Below, piece by piece: positions 20,041-30,968 of a stretch of 64,000 nucleotides of DNA. Made by a program: the position numbers and the translations under genes. How positions within the stretch are numbered: position 1 is the first letter of the stretch; each line of letters starts with the position of its first letter. The notes beneath the pieces were generated by a model. The model did no database searches and was not told the origin of the DNA. It saw nothing but the letters and a program-made list of their open reading frames with translations. Source of the stretch: Microglena sp. YARC (lineage: Eukaryota > Chlorophyta > Chlorophyceae > Chlamydomonadales > Chlamydomonadaceae); contig CM039465.1 of the NCBI GenBank assembly GCA_022414725.1, positions 24,288,466-24,352,465 on the forward strand, given 5' to 3'.

Positions 20041-21714
20041 GTATTCCTGATCTGGGGGTTGTACTACCTGCTGATACACATGTTGCTCATATGGGGGTTG
20101 ACTGCCTTTATGTGGGTGCATATATCTCTACTTCCACTGAACTGTCATATGGGGACGCCATGCACTCCACTAACCCTGACGGGGATCAATAGTTACTAGC
20201 TATGAAGGATGAGATGGAATCTTTGCGTGCCCTTGGCACATGGGTTCTAACTCCTCAGCCTCCTAGACAGAGGGTCCTGTCAGGCCAGTGGTTATTTGTG
20301 AAGAAGATAAGGATTGATGGATCTGTGCGTTATAAAGCACGCTTTATGGTTCGAGGATTTTTGCAGAGGCCTGAGCTGGACTTTCATGATGTCTATGCCC
20401 CGGTCTCTTCAGAAGTTAGGCTTAGGGTTCTCCTTGCTGCCATCACTCATAGGAAAATGTTTGTTCGGCAGCTAGATATCAAGACTGCTTTTCTCAACAC
20501 TGTCTTGGAACCCGGTCTTGACTTGTAATGTCACCAGCCTGAGGGTTTCAAAGTGCTTGGTCCTACTGGCCTTCCCCTTGTGTGCAAACTTATCAAGTCC
20601 CTTAATGGTCTGAAGCAGGCACCCAAGGCTTGGAGCATGGAAGTCAAGCAGGTTTTGATTGCTCATGGGTTTGTGATGTGCAAGGCAGAACCAGCTATGT
20701 ACTTTAGATGGGATTCCTTTGGTGGGTGGAGCTATGTTCTGACCTATGTTGATGATTTTATCTTTGCTATTGATGATCTGGCTTTGTATGCTTTGCAGAT
20801 CAAGGCTATGGAAGCTGCTAGTTGGGAGGTAAAGGAGTTCCGTGTGCCCGTCAGGTTTCTCTCCCTGGACATGCATGTTACACTTGACTTTGATGGCAGG
20901 TGTGTTCAGATCAACCTCTCCCAGCACTCCTACATTGTTGATCTGGTGGAGCAGTTTGGTCTCACCTCTGCAGCCAAGCCCAAGTTCTCTGCCCCCATGG
21001 CCAAGTGCACTGTCACTGACCCCCCTGGGGATCCCTTGCCTTTAATAGCCAGTACCTCTCCCTTGTTGGTGCTTTGCTATACTTGGCTACTTGCACCAGG
21101 CCTGGTATTTCTTTGCTGTAAGCTATCTGTCCAGGTTTTCAGCTCACCCTACTGTCCCCCTCTGGGGGGCAGCCAAGCGCTTACTCTTGTATTTGAGGTC
21201 TCATTCCCACCTGGGCCTCACTTACACCCACAGCCCTGATTTCTCTTTTACTGTCTTTAGTGACTCATCCTTTGCTGATGATGGGTCTGGCAGGAGATCT
21301 AAGACTGGCTATGCTGTGCTTGCTGCTAGGTGCCTGGTGAACTGGATGAGCAAGCGGCAGCTTCCTGTTGCTATTAGCTCTAGTGAGGCTGAGTATCAAG
21401 CCCTGGCTTGGACAGCCAGGGAGGTGCAGTGGTTGAAGAAGTTGAGGGCTGATCCGGGGTTACCATGCACCACTATCACCATTCAGGGTGACAACCTGGG
21501 GTCTCTGAGTTGGGCCAATGATTGGCAGCTGATTCCTCGCAGCAAGCCCAATGATGTGATTCATCATTATATCAAGGAGTTGGTTGAGGATGGTCGGCTG
21601 CAGGTTGCTTATGTTAACACGAAGGACAACTGTGCTGACCCCTTTACCAAGCCCCTTGATCCTACTGTGTTCTGGCGGTTTGTCCGCATGCACGGAATGA
21701 CCGCTTCCCCTTAA
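20041..21714 (+). pseudogene. copia reverse transcriptase and RNase H (3' part)
   Basis: Reading resumes after the gypsy insertion. The RT start block is followed by a TAA (20,526-20,528) where the mirror copy has Tyr, then LIKSLNGLKQAPKAW and YVLTYVDDFIFAI with the catalytic YVDD. A frameshift near 21,090-21,105 breaks the TRPGIS-FAVSYLSRF block. RNase H follows: VFSDSSFADD, SKTGYAVLA, AISSSEAEYQAL, IQGDN and TKDNCADPFTKPL. It ends at TAA 21,712-21,714. The order RT then RNase H after integrase is the copia arrangement. At least one stop and one frameshift make it inactive. Confidence 0.92.
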
Positions 21715-22832
21715 GTTCATATTTGTTTTTGGTTACATATGTCTCTTTTGTTATCAATTGTTTGGCATTAGGTTCCTATACCGAGCTTGGGTTTCTATAC
21801 CTTTGTTACCCAACTTTGATATTCGGTTTGTCTGTTTCTCGCTTTGCCGTATTTTTTCTTGCCTAGTTTCCTTCCTTCCTCTGAAACTTTTGGTTTCCTG
21901 TTGGAGTTCTCCAGGATTTCGGAGTTCTTCTATATTTTTTTTTTATTATACATAGTTCTATGACACTTGTAGGTGGAGTAGTAGTATTGTATGTCACCTG
22001 CGTCATAGGTGGAGTATCAGCATCAATTGCAGTTCACTCAATCGTTTTATGTCTTGGTGACTACTTCTGTACTTCCTTAGAACTATAGGTACAGACAGTA
22101 ACTCCTTTTCTGTCTGTTCTGTGTCAGCTTCCCATAAACTGTGTCATCCTTCATGATACAGTGACTGCTTCCTGTAGGCTGCGTCCCTTGGTCCTCTGAC
22201 ACGCGCTGTATAGCCAGACTAGGTTCCGGGCTCTCGCCCCTTCCACCACTGGTGCCCTTTGTGGTTCCCCACTCGCTGTAAATCATTCTCATCTTTGTGT
22301 ATAGATTGGCGCGTTTGACCGCTGCGAGTATCTCCACTCTTGAAGTGTATACTGTAATACACCCCACACCACTCCCACCCTGCAACGATAAGGTTATTTC
22401 GCGCTGAGCTGTAGCGTGTGCGTGACAGGGTTGGCCGAACGAAGGCCCTTTCGGGAAACAGCTTGCACGCCCAACCAGGTATCTATGCGCGAAGAGGAAG
22501 CTACAGGTAAGCAGCTTTATTCTCGCGCAATTCCGATGTTTCAACATGAGTCTGAAACTGCGCAGACGTTCGTTTGCAATTTCCAAAAGTCTTGGTATTT
22601 CCGTCTAACGAAACGTCCAAACGTCTGTGCGATTTCGAACTAAGCTGGAAACATCATAATCGCTTCTGTTAAACCCTTTTTTTTTTTTTTTGCTTTGTGC
22701 TAAAGTGGCCGAGAGAAGATCAGATTAATGGGAACGGAGAAGCAGGGAAGTACGTGTGTGTTGGCGGGTAAAGGGGTGAGGCAAATTTGAGATTGGGTCT
22801 GGGTCGAGGTTTGGGCAGAGTGGGGACTGTGT
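21715..22832. other. Copia 3' flank; no gene recognised
   Basis: The region is T-rich just after the RNase H stop and probably includes copia 3' non-coding sequence or an LTR remnant, with a diverged short repeat (TGTAGGTGGAGTA, CATAGGTGGAGTA) near 21,970-22,015. No second LTR was found, so the boundary is unknown. Confidence 0.4.
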
Positions 22833-23689
22833 CAGGGTAGAACAAACCGATCAGTATTCCGGTATTGGGTATTTGATGGTTGGTATACCGGAGCCCAAAA
22901 TTCCCAATGTCGGTTTGCCAGGAACTTTCTCGGGAGTCCGTTCCGGTATGCACCGACCAATTCTGAGGGCGAGTTCCGGTCAGACCGACCGCAATTCGAC
23001 CAAGGTTTCCGGTATCCGACTCAGGTTTGTAGCTGAGTAGTTGTGTAGCTTTCATGGTGAGTGGTGCCCATGACTTTCTGTACAGTTGAAATTTCGTCTT
23101 CCTTGACCTTCCCAACACCTGCCCTTATGGAAGAGGAAGATGAAAGCTCTCCCCTCCCTTCTAAAATTGCCCTGTTAGGGCTCCACTCGCCACAGAAATT
23201 TGAACCGAAACCGTGAGTATTGAATAGCCTACACACTCCGTTGCTCACTCGAGCTTCTCTGGAACCTCGCGTTTGTTTAAGCTTCTTGGTGGTGTCGTTA
23301 CCCCGCTGCAGTCTCTTGCAACAGCTTCTCCTCGGCCTTGATCCTTGAGTCTTTGACTGGCTCGTCGTATTTGTTGAAGCGAGACCTTATCGCTTCAGAC
23401 GTTCGGCTCATTGGCTCCTCGGCTCCTCCCCTCCTCCTCGCTTCTCCCCCTCCCCCTTCTCCCCCTCCTCCTCCTCCTCGGCTCCTCGGCTCTTCCCCTC
23501 CTCCTCGCTCCTACCCCTCCCTCTTCCCCCCTCCCCTTCTGCTGCTGCCCTTGCGGACTTCTGAGCGCAAGGAACTACAGGGCGTTATTGCTCTTGGCGC
23601 CTGATTGTCATCGACTCAACTCGTTCCAAGGGTGGTCAGCAAACACTTCTGAGCTGTAAGTCATGTAGCCTGGTACCGTCGCGTGCATT

Positions 23690-24092
23690 CGCCAACCCCA
23701 ACTGCATTGCCGGCCACTTGACCCCTGCTGCTAGTTGAAATTCACAGTCCCCAGCTGCCTTACGAACTCCAGATCTGGTTCTACAACTTTGCATCCGCAT
23801 GTGTGACAGTGGCAGCCCATCTGCATTGCTAGCCACTAGACACCCTGCTGCTAGTTGAAATTCACAGTCCCCTGCTGCCTTACGAACTCCAGATCTGGTT
23901 CTACAACTTCGCATCCACATGTGTAACAGTGGCAGCCCATCTGCATTGCTAGCCACTTGACCCCCTGCTGCTAGTTGAAATTCACAGTCCCCTACTGCCT
24001 TACGAACTCCAGATCTGGTTCTACAACTTTGCATCCACATGTGTAACAGTGGCAGCCCATCTGCATTGCTATCCACTTGACCCCCTGCTGGT
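23690..24092. repeat. About 120-bp tandem repeat, ~3.3 copies
   Basis: Units carry CTGCTGCTAGTTGAAATTCA, CTTACGAACTCCAGATCTGG and CAGTGGCAGCCCATCTGCAT at spacings of about 120. It sits just before a plausible 3' splice site, so it may be intronic within the transposon gene. The open frame on the minus strand across it is a by-product. Confidence 0.85.
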
Positions 24093-24096
24093 GTAG

Positions 24097-24245
24097 ATGA
24101 GGATGATGATGATGAGCTGAGTGAGCTTAGCAGTGAGAGTGATGAGTCTGATAGGGACCCCGTCTCCGATGACGATGAAGACATTGCTGGCATGCCTCCC
24201 CTGATGAATGACAACGAAGTGGACCCTTACCTTGAGGGACTGTAG
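24097..24245 (+). CDS. Candidate acidic last exon within hAT-like element
   Basis: After a GTGTAG acceptor-like site, a frame rich in Asp, Glu and Ser (DEDDDDELSELSSESDESD) continues through GMPPLMNDNEVDPYLEGL to TAG at 24,243-24,245. TAATAAATAAA follows about 50 bases downstream. Its composition is far from random for this region and it lies at the 3' end of a transposon-bounded segment. It could be the C-terminus of a lost transposase gene or of a captured host exon. No family was recognised. Confidence 0.4.
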
Positions 24246-24629
24246 ATGCTGCAGCTTATTCCAAGAAGTAGCTGTCTAGGAATTATTTTGCCTTAATAAA
24301 TAAACTTCTGTTGTGAATGCCAGATCTATTCCCAAGCTGGTGACATGTACATGACCAGGTTTTTCCAAGTTGCTGATTTTAGTGATCTTCATGCCTCATA
24401 TGTATTACAACTCTCAACTTCGTTTTTTTGTAAAAATGCCCCCTAACTGTGACCTGAAAGTGGAAAAAAAACGGAAGGTAAAAACCCAAGTGCTGTCAAA
24501 ACCGGAGGTTTTTTGAAAAAAGAAACAAAAAGTGCGGTATTAAAAAATGGCCTAAAAAGTGGGCCGGAAGGGTAAAAAGAGAGTTCCGGTATGGCTAGCC
24601 AATCTCAGGAAGGCCATTGTCCTACCCTG

Positions 24630-24637
24630 GACTGTAT

Positions 24638-24689
<52 letters not shown>

Positions 24690-27600
24690 CAGATGCGTCA
24701 GCATTTGAAGTGGGGGAAACATGATGACTGTGTTTATGAGAGGGGTGGAGTGAATGTGTGTAGCTGAGTAGCTAAGTGGTGGTGATACATGCACTTGAAT
24801 GAGCAGAACAACATAGTAGCTGAGTAGCTGAGTATACATTTACGTTGCAAACTAGATCAAGGAGTGCAACATAATGTAAATGTATGTGTGTACCGGTATG
24901 ACATATGTGTAGCCCATTCTGTAACCCAGCCCCACGGGCACCCTATTATGATTGAGGTGGGGGTGATGTGTGTCTGTGTGGCCACCGGCCACACGGGCAA
25001 CAGTAGTAGTTTTATATATATATATATGATTTCGGTAGCGCTACAGTTCGTCTTCCTACAAGCTTTTCCCCCTGCATCTCTGCAAGACCTTTCCCTTGCG
25101 TCAAGAGACTTGTCGCTGCGCACAACGGGAGGTGACGTGGTGAGTCAGCCAACCTGTCAGAAATGTCCGAATCGCATCCATCCCATGTCACAAACTTGAC
25201 TGCAAATTCTTCCCACTGCATTGAGAAACATGTCGCTCCGCATTGTGCCATACCAATTACGCATCAAAGTTGACCGAATGAAAAATCTCGCTAAGCATTC
25301 TCGCCCTAACTTGACCGAACATCTCAAATCAGCAACTTGACTGCAACTTCTTCCCACTGCATCGAGAAACATGTCGTCGCTGTGCATTGTGCTATAGCGA
25401 GCACGCGGCAAAGTTTAATGGATGAACCTAGCGATGTTTCCAAGTCTCAGATCGAGTTGACTTCGGGAGCAGTTGCGGTTAACAGGATTGTTCTTCGGCC
25501 GAACTGAATACATGCTCGCTAAAAAGATGCTTTAGTTATGTAAAGGTTGCAATTGCGCAGGTTCGGCTTTTTCAGTGGGGTCGACTATCGATCACAGCTG
25601 AGGTGGCAGGGAAGCAGGTCCGATGCTTTTAGCGGAGTCGGATGATGCGCAAACGTTGTTGATGCTCTTCGTCCCGTTTGCCTTTCAGCTATGGTAAAGC
25701 CCACAGCTGAAGTGGAGGGAGGCAGATATGGAGTGTGTGTGCTGGTGGGTGCGTGTAGGAGGGAGGGGAGGGATGAGAGTGGGGAGAGCGTGGGGGCTGG
25801 TGGGATGGCTGGGGTAGGGGAAGGGATGGAGTCAGGAAATATGTCAAGAAGAGTTAGGGAGCATGTTTGTGGGCGGGGGTACATGGTTGGGTGGGGCGGA
25901 GATAACTGGGGGGGGGGGGGGGGGGACGGTGGTGTTTGTGTGCTTGTGGGTGCACAAGGGGAAACCATCGCAAATCCGTCAATGTTTTAAGTTGCATGCA
26001 CTGCAGAGAAAACCGTTTTGCAACCCAGCCCAAAACAGGTGTGGCCAACCAGGGACGGAAGGGGGGAGGGGCGGATAATGGTTGGTGGTGGTGGTGTGTG
26101 AATGGGGGGGGGGGCTTCAAGTGTGAAACCATTATGTAACCAGCTCCCAATAGGTGTGGCCAAAGGCCAAACGGGCACCGTACTATGATTGGTGTGTGTG
26201 TGTGGGGGGGGGGGGGGGGGGGAGGGGGGGTCTTCGTGAGAAGTAGGTGTGGCCACACACGGGCTACCGTACTAGTATATATATATATTATATATATGGA
26301 TTTCCAATAGCTACAGGTTTCAATATCAGCCTAAATATCATGAGATGTAACAATTGAAAAAGATGAAGGAAATACTCAAATTTGAACATTGTAAATTAGA
26401 AAAAACTGAATTCGAGGATTCGAGGAAGAGAGTATCGCCCAATACCATATACAAAGCAACAATAACATAGGAAATATGTCGACTTGCTACTGTTTTGACT
26501 TACTTGACTTCCCAGCTCTGTTTCTTTCATTGTAACGAACTAACGATTCTACAACTTACTTGACTTCAGTAACTTGTGATTTTCTTTGTCATTTAAGCGT
26601 TTTTCAATCAACGCAAAGCATAGAAAGTCACGATCAATAAATACCGATACAAAACAGTTTTGTTTTGGGGGCCTAAACTAAAATAATCGGCATGCACGAT
26701 CCACAGGCCTGGGTTTGAGGAGATGGAACCTTTAATAATCAGTCTGCGCGAGTTTGCTGACATGCTGGGTGGGCCGACAAATCTGTACTACAAGAGCAAT
26801 ATATTAGTGGCGGATATATGTGATATATTAGCGGCGGATATATGCGATATATTAGTGGCGGATATATATGGCGATTTATTACATGTCTATCCCAGGGTTG
26901 TTCGAGGGTAATTTAAGCCGGGGGTGTCATAACGTGGGGGGATGTTTTAGGCATTACTCGGGGGGTGGGGTGGGGGGAGGAGGTCTCGTGTCACACTAAG
27001 CTTAATAAGCATTCTAACATAACAGACCCTGACTACGGTAATGCATGCCTACCTCCTAGCGGGTGATTACGTGAGACGTAACGATTTGAACAAACAAAAA
27101 GCTGGTCCATACACTGATTCGATTACATATTCACAGAATGTCATAAATGTCTGGCACGTGCACTTGAAATCCCTGGTTTCCATGGTTCTTGCACGGGGGG
27201 TAATTGTTCGCTGCGATGTGCAGACGGTTAGACACTAAGCCTGGTGTGCCATATATAACCTCGTAACAATTATTCTTACAGAATGTCTTCTTCAGACAGC
27301 AGTCCACAGGATTGAGAAGGTTGCATCCCGAAATTACTTTACTACTGTCCATCACACCAGGTCGATAAATATGGGTTATGCTACAGGAATTTGTCAACAT
27401 GGGGTACCGTATAAAATCAGCGAAATTGCTGGCTGCAGTAATGTTCCAATTTGAAGTGCTTAAGGTATCCTACCCACGTTTACTTCTCTTGCGGAAGGTG
27501 GGTAGCCTGGCGGCTGATATACCATGCAATCAACACATGCCATGGGTGCGTCCCCTCTCACAAGCTTCCCTATCTATATACTCCTAAGCCTGTGTACCAT

Positions 27601-28105
27601 GAAATAGCCTGAAATAATTCGAACTAACCTGAAATAACGTGAACTAGCCTGACATAACGTGAACTAACCTGAAATTCCGTGAACTAGCCTGAAATAACGT
27701 TAACTAACGTGGACTAGCCTGAACTAACATAGAATAACGTACATTTAGGTAAGACCTGGAGAAGCCTCAAAACTGTCTACTCCGCTTAATATGCCCCCTG
27801 ATTTCTGTGGTAGTGACAGAGGGTAGCTTATATCTAGGGAACGGCAATCTGATATTATATGATATCATACCATCATATGATATCCTATGATGCCGACAGT
27901 CTGGCTAGGCTAAAGTTACCAGTTATACACAATATCATTTGATGCAATTTGCATGATATCATATAATATCATACTCGCCTTTGGTCAACATCATATTGAC
28001 CCTACTTTATTGCATGGGGGGGACTTGAATTGGTAAAACAGTAAGCAGCCAAGAGTTGGCTGAAAAAACCATGCAACAATCCAATCCAAGTAGGTAGGTC
28101 GGATC
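24630..28105. other. Microsatellite-rich intergenic DNA, no gene recognised
   Basis: Contents: a 37-base G run (24,652-24,688); further G runs near 25,909 and 26,203; TATATA tracts near 25,013 and 26,275; a pair of related segments (about 24,915-25,050 and 26,130-26,330) sharing GTAACCCAGC/GTAACCAGC, GGGCACC and ATGATTG.. followed by a TA tract and an AGC.CTACAG end; and a near repeat at 25,190-25,250 and 25,330-25,395 (CTTGACTGCAA, CTTCCCACTGCAT, GAGAAACATGTCG). At 26,800-26,880 a GGCGGATATAT.. motif repeats three times. At 27,850-27,970 there are ATATCATATGATATC palindromes. Open frames here are short and repetitive. Confidence 0.5.
27600..27745. repeat. CCTGAAATAACGTGAACTAG short tandem repeat
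   Basis: About seven imperfect units of a ~20-base motif. The core CCTGAAATA is the same core that makes up the long array at 49,620-50,140. Confidence 0.8.
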
Positions 28106-30375
28106 TTGGTGGTTTGGCCCCAGTGCAACCAACGGGCTGGCTCCCTCAACCTCACGCCTTGTTGTTGTATGGTTGGTTGGTGGTTGGTTGGTGGTTGGCC
28201 CCCAGTGCAAGCCAACGGGCTGGCTCTCAACCTCACGTTGTTGCTTGGTGGACCCCCATGCAAGCCAACGGGCTCCCCTCACCTCACGTTGTTGGTGTTT
28301 GGTTGGTGGTTGGTTGGTGGTTGGCCCCAGTGCAAGCCAACGGGCTGGCTCCCTCAACCTCACGCCTTGTTGGTGTTGGTTGGTGGTTGGTTGGTGGTTG
28401 GCCCCAGTGCAAGCCAACGGGCTGGCTCCCTCAACCTCACGCCTTGTTGGTGTTGGTTGGTGGTTGGTTGGTGGTTGGCCCCAGTGCAAGCCAACGGGCT
28501 GGCTCCCTCAACCTCACGCCTTGTTGGTGTTGGTTGGTGGTTGGTTGGTGGTTGGCCAGTGCAAGCCAACGGGCTGGCTCCCTCAACCTCACGCCTTGTT
28601 GGTGTTGGTTGGTGGTTGGTTGGTGGTTGGCCCCAGTGGCAAAGCCAACTGGCTGGCTCCCACCTCAACCTCACGCCTTGTTGGTGTTGGTTGGTGGTTG
28701 GTTGGTGGTTGGCCCCAGTGCAAGCCAACGGGCTGGCTCCCTCAACCTCACGCCTTGTTGGTGTTGGTTGGTGGTTGGTTGGTGGTTGGCCCCAGTGCAA
28801 GCCAACGGGCTGGCTCCCTCAACCTCACGCCCTTGTTGGTGTTTGGTTGGTGGTTGGTTGGTGGTTGGCCCCAGTGCAAGCCAACGGGCTGGCTCCCTCA
28901 ACCTCACGCCTTGTTGGTGTTGGTTGGTGGTTGGTTGGTGGTTGGCCCCAGTTGCAACCTCACGCCAACGGGCTGGCTCCCTCAACCTCACGCCTTGTTG
29001 GTGTTGGTTGGTGGTTGGTTGGTGGGTTGGCCCCAGTGCAATGCAGCAACGGGCTGGCTCCCTCAACCTCACGCCTTGTTGGTTGGTTGGTTGGTGGTTG
29101 GTGGTGGCCATTGGCCCCAGTGCAAGCCAACGGGCTGGCTCCCTCAACCTCACGCCTTGTTGGTGTTGGTTGGTGGTTGGTTGGTGGTTGGCCCCAGTGC
29201 AAGCCAACGGGCTGGCTCCCTCAACCTCACGCCTTGTTGGTGTTGGTTGGTGGTTGGTTGGTGGTTGGCCCCAGTGCAAGCCAACGGGCTGGCTCCCTCA
29301 ACCTCACGCCTTGTTGGTGTGTGGTTGGTGGCTGGTTGGTGGTTGGCCCAGTGCAAGCCAACGGGCTGGCTCCCTCAAGCCTGCTCCCGCACAACGCCTT
29401 GTTGGTGTTGGTTGGTTGGTTGGTTGGTGGTTGGCCCCAGTGCAAGCCCGGGCCTGGCTCACCTCAAACCTCACAAGCCTTGGGTGGTGTTGGTTGGTGG
29501 TTGGTTGGTGGTTGGCCCCAGTGCAAGCCAACGGGCTGGCTCCCTCAACCTCACGCCTTGGTGTGGTTGTGGTTGGTTTGGTTTGGCCCCAGTGCAAGCC
29601 AACGGGCTGGCTCCCTCAACCTCACGCCTTGTTGGTGTTGGTTGGTGGTTGGTTGGTGGTTTGGCCCAGTGCAAGCCAACGGGCTGGCTCCCTCAACCTC
29701 ACGCCTTGTTTGGTGTTGGTTGGTGGTTGGTTGGTGGTTTGGCCCCAGTGCAAGCCAACGGGCTGGCTCCCTCAACCTCACGCCTTGTTGTGGGTTGGTG
29801 GTTGGTTGGTGGTTGGCCCCAGTGCAAGCCAACGGGCTGCTCCCTCAACCCTCACGCCTTGTTGGGTTGGTTGGTTGTGATGCCCCAGTGCAAGCCAACG
29901 GGCTGGCTCCCTCAAACCTCACGCCTGCTGTTGGTGGTGTTGGTTGGTGGTGTTGGTTGGTGGTTTGCCCAGTGCAAGCCAACGGGCTGGCTCCCTCAAC
30001 CTCACGCCTTGTTGGTGTTGGTTGGTGGTCTGGTTGGTGGTTGGCCCCAGTGCAAGCCAACGGGCTGGCTCCCTCAACCTCACGCCTTTGTTGGTGTTGG
30101 ATTGGGTTTGTTGGTGGTATGGGCTGCAAGCCAACGGGCTGGCTCCCTCAACCTCACGCCTTGTTGGTGTTGGTTGTTGTGGTTCAGGGTGGCCTGGTCG
30201 GCCCCAGTGCAAGCCAACGGGGCTGGCTCCCTCAACCTCACGCCTTGTGTTGGTATGGTTGGTGTTGGTTTGGTGGTTGGCCCCAGTGCAAGCCAACGGG
30301 GCTGGCTCCCTCAACCTCACGCCTTGTTTGGGTTGGTTGGTGGTTGCGTTGGTGGTATGGCCCCAGTGTGCTTTA
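28106..30375. repeat. 77-bp satellite, about 29 units, free of stops in all plus frames
   Basis: Units contain CAGTGCAAGCCAACGGGCTG, CTCCCTCAACCTCACGCC and TTGGTGTTGGTTGGTGG. The interval between successive markers (28,331; 28,408; 28,485) is exactly 77. Because 77 is not a multiple of three and the unit lacks stops, all three plus-strand frames stay open over long stretches (588-758 codons), and minus frames are open in part. The predicted Trp/Gly-rich proteins are very unlikely to be real. Units diverge towards the right end. The array lies 3' of the ligase gene. Confidence 0.95.
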
Positions 30376-30517
30376 AGCCAACGGGCTGTCCCCTCACTAC
30401 TTTTATTGCGTCATTCCTTTTATTCTTTATTTATTGTATTCATTATTGAAGTAGGAGTCAACAATCACACCCATTATCGCTGCCACTCCATTCTCGTAAA
30501 AAAAACAGTTTTTGGTG

Positions 30518-30518
<1 letters not shown>

Positions 30519-30550
<32 letters not shown>
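30519..30550. repeat. 32-base poly-C tract
   Basis: A pure C run follows TTTTGGTGAC and ends in TCCCTGGGGG. It is one of several 20-37-base G/C homopolymers in the window. Confidence 0.95.
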
Positions 30551-30553
<3 letters not shown>

Positions 30554-30808
30554 CTGGGGGGCGTGAGCCCCCATATTCACCCCGTTGTCAACTTTTCCGT
30601 CCATCTGACGGACCTACGACCGAGACGAAGCCTGACACGTCAGCCAACTGTCTCATAACTAACTGGCTTCGGTCAGCTCCATCATTGCCACCTGTCGTTC
30701 TGTTGCCAACACTCTCCGCCAATTTTCCGCGTTGCTTGCGACGCTGCATAGGACTTGTACCCATTCAACACACCCACCCACCCCCCAAAATTTGGAATGT
30801 CCATAACT

Positions 30809-30866
30809 CTAACCTCTAGCACGAAGCTTCTCTGGATGATTTCGCAGAGCTCGTCCTACCATATAC
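30809..30866 (-). CDS. Ligase exon 13: conserved C-terminal element and stop
   Basis: With the Arg codon completed from exon 12, it reads [19 protein letters not shown] and stops (TAG, 30,809-30,811). The R-Y-x-x-G-x-x-L-x-N pattern is the C-terminal element of DOA10/MARCH6, including the Asn needed for selective degradation in yeast and human proteins. The acceptor has a strong pyrimidine tract (TTCTCTTCCCCCCAG). Confidence 0.92.
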
Positions 30867-30891
30867 CTGGGGGGAAGAGAACCACAGAGAG

Positions 30892-30968
<77 letters not shown>

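Larger units (their letters stand above)
22833..24629. mobile_element. Second hAT-like non-autonomous element (1,797 bp)
   Basis: The left end starts CAGGGTAGAACA and the right end is the reverse complement of CAGGGTAGGACA. The flanking 8-mers are GACTGTGT (22,825-22,832) and GACTGTAT (24,630-24,637), one mismatch apart. TTCCGGTA/CCGGT motifs are repeated near both ends. The interior has a C/T-rich region resembling that of the element at 4,186-5,740, a 120-bp tandem repeat and an acidic candidate last exon. It belongs to the same style of element as the first but with different subterminal motifs. Confidence 0.75.

Noticed and set aside
28106..30449. Giant Trp/Gly-rich proteins of 588-758 residues on the plus strand
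   Set aside because: All three frames are open because the 77-bp unit contains no stop. There is no start context, domain or codon signature.
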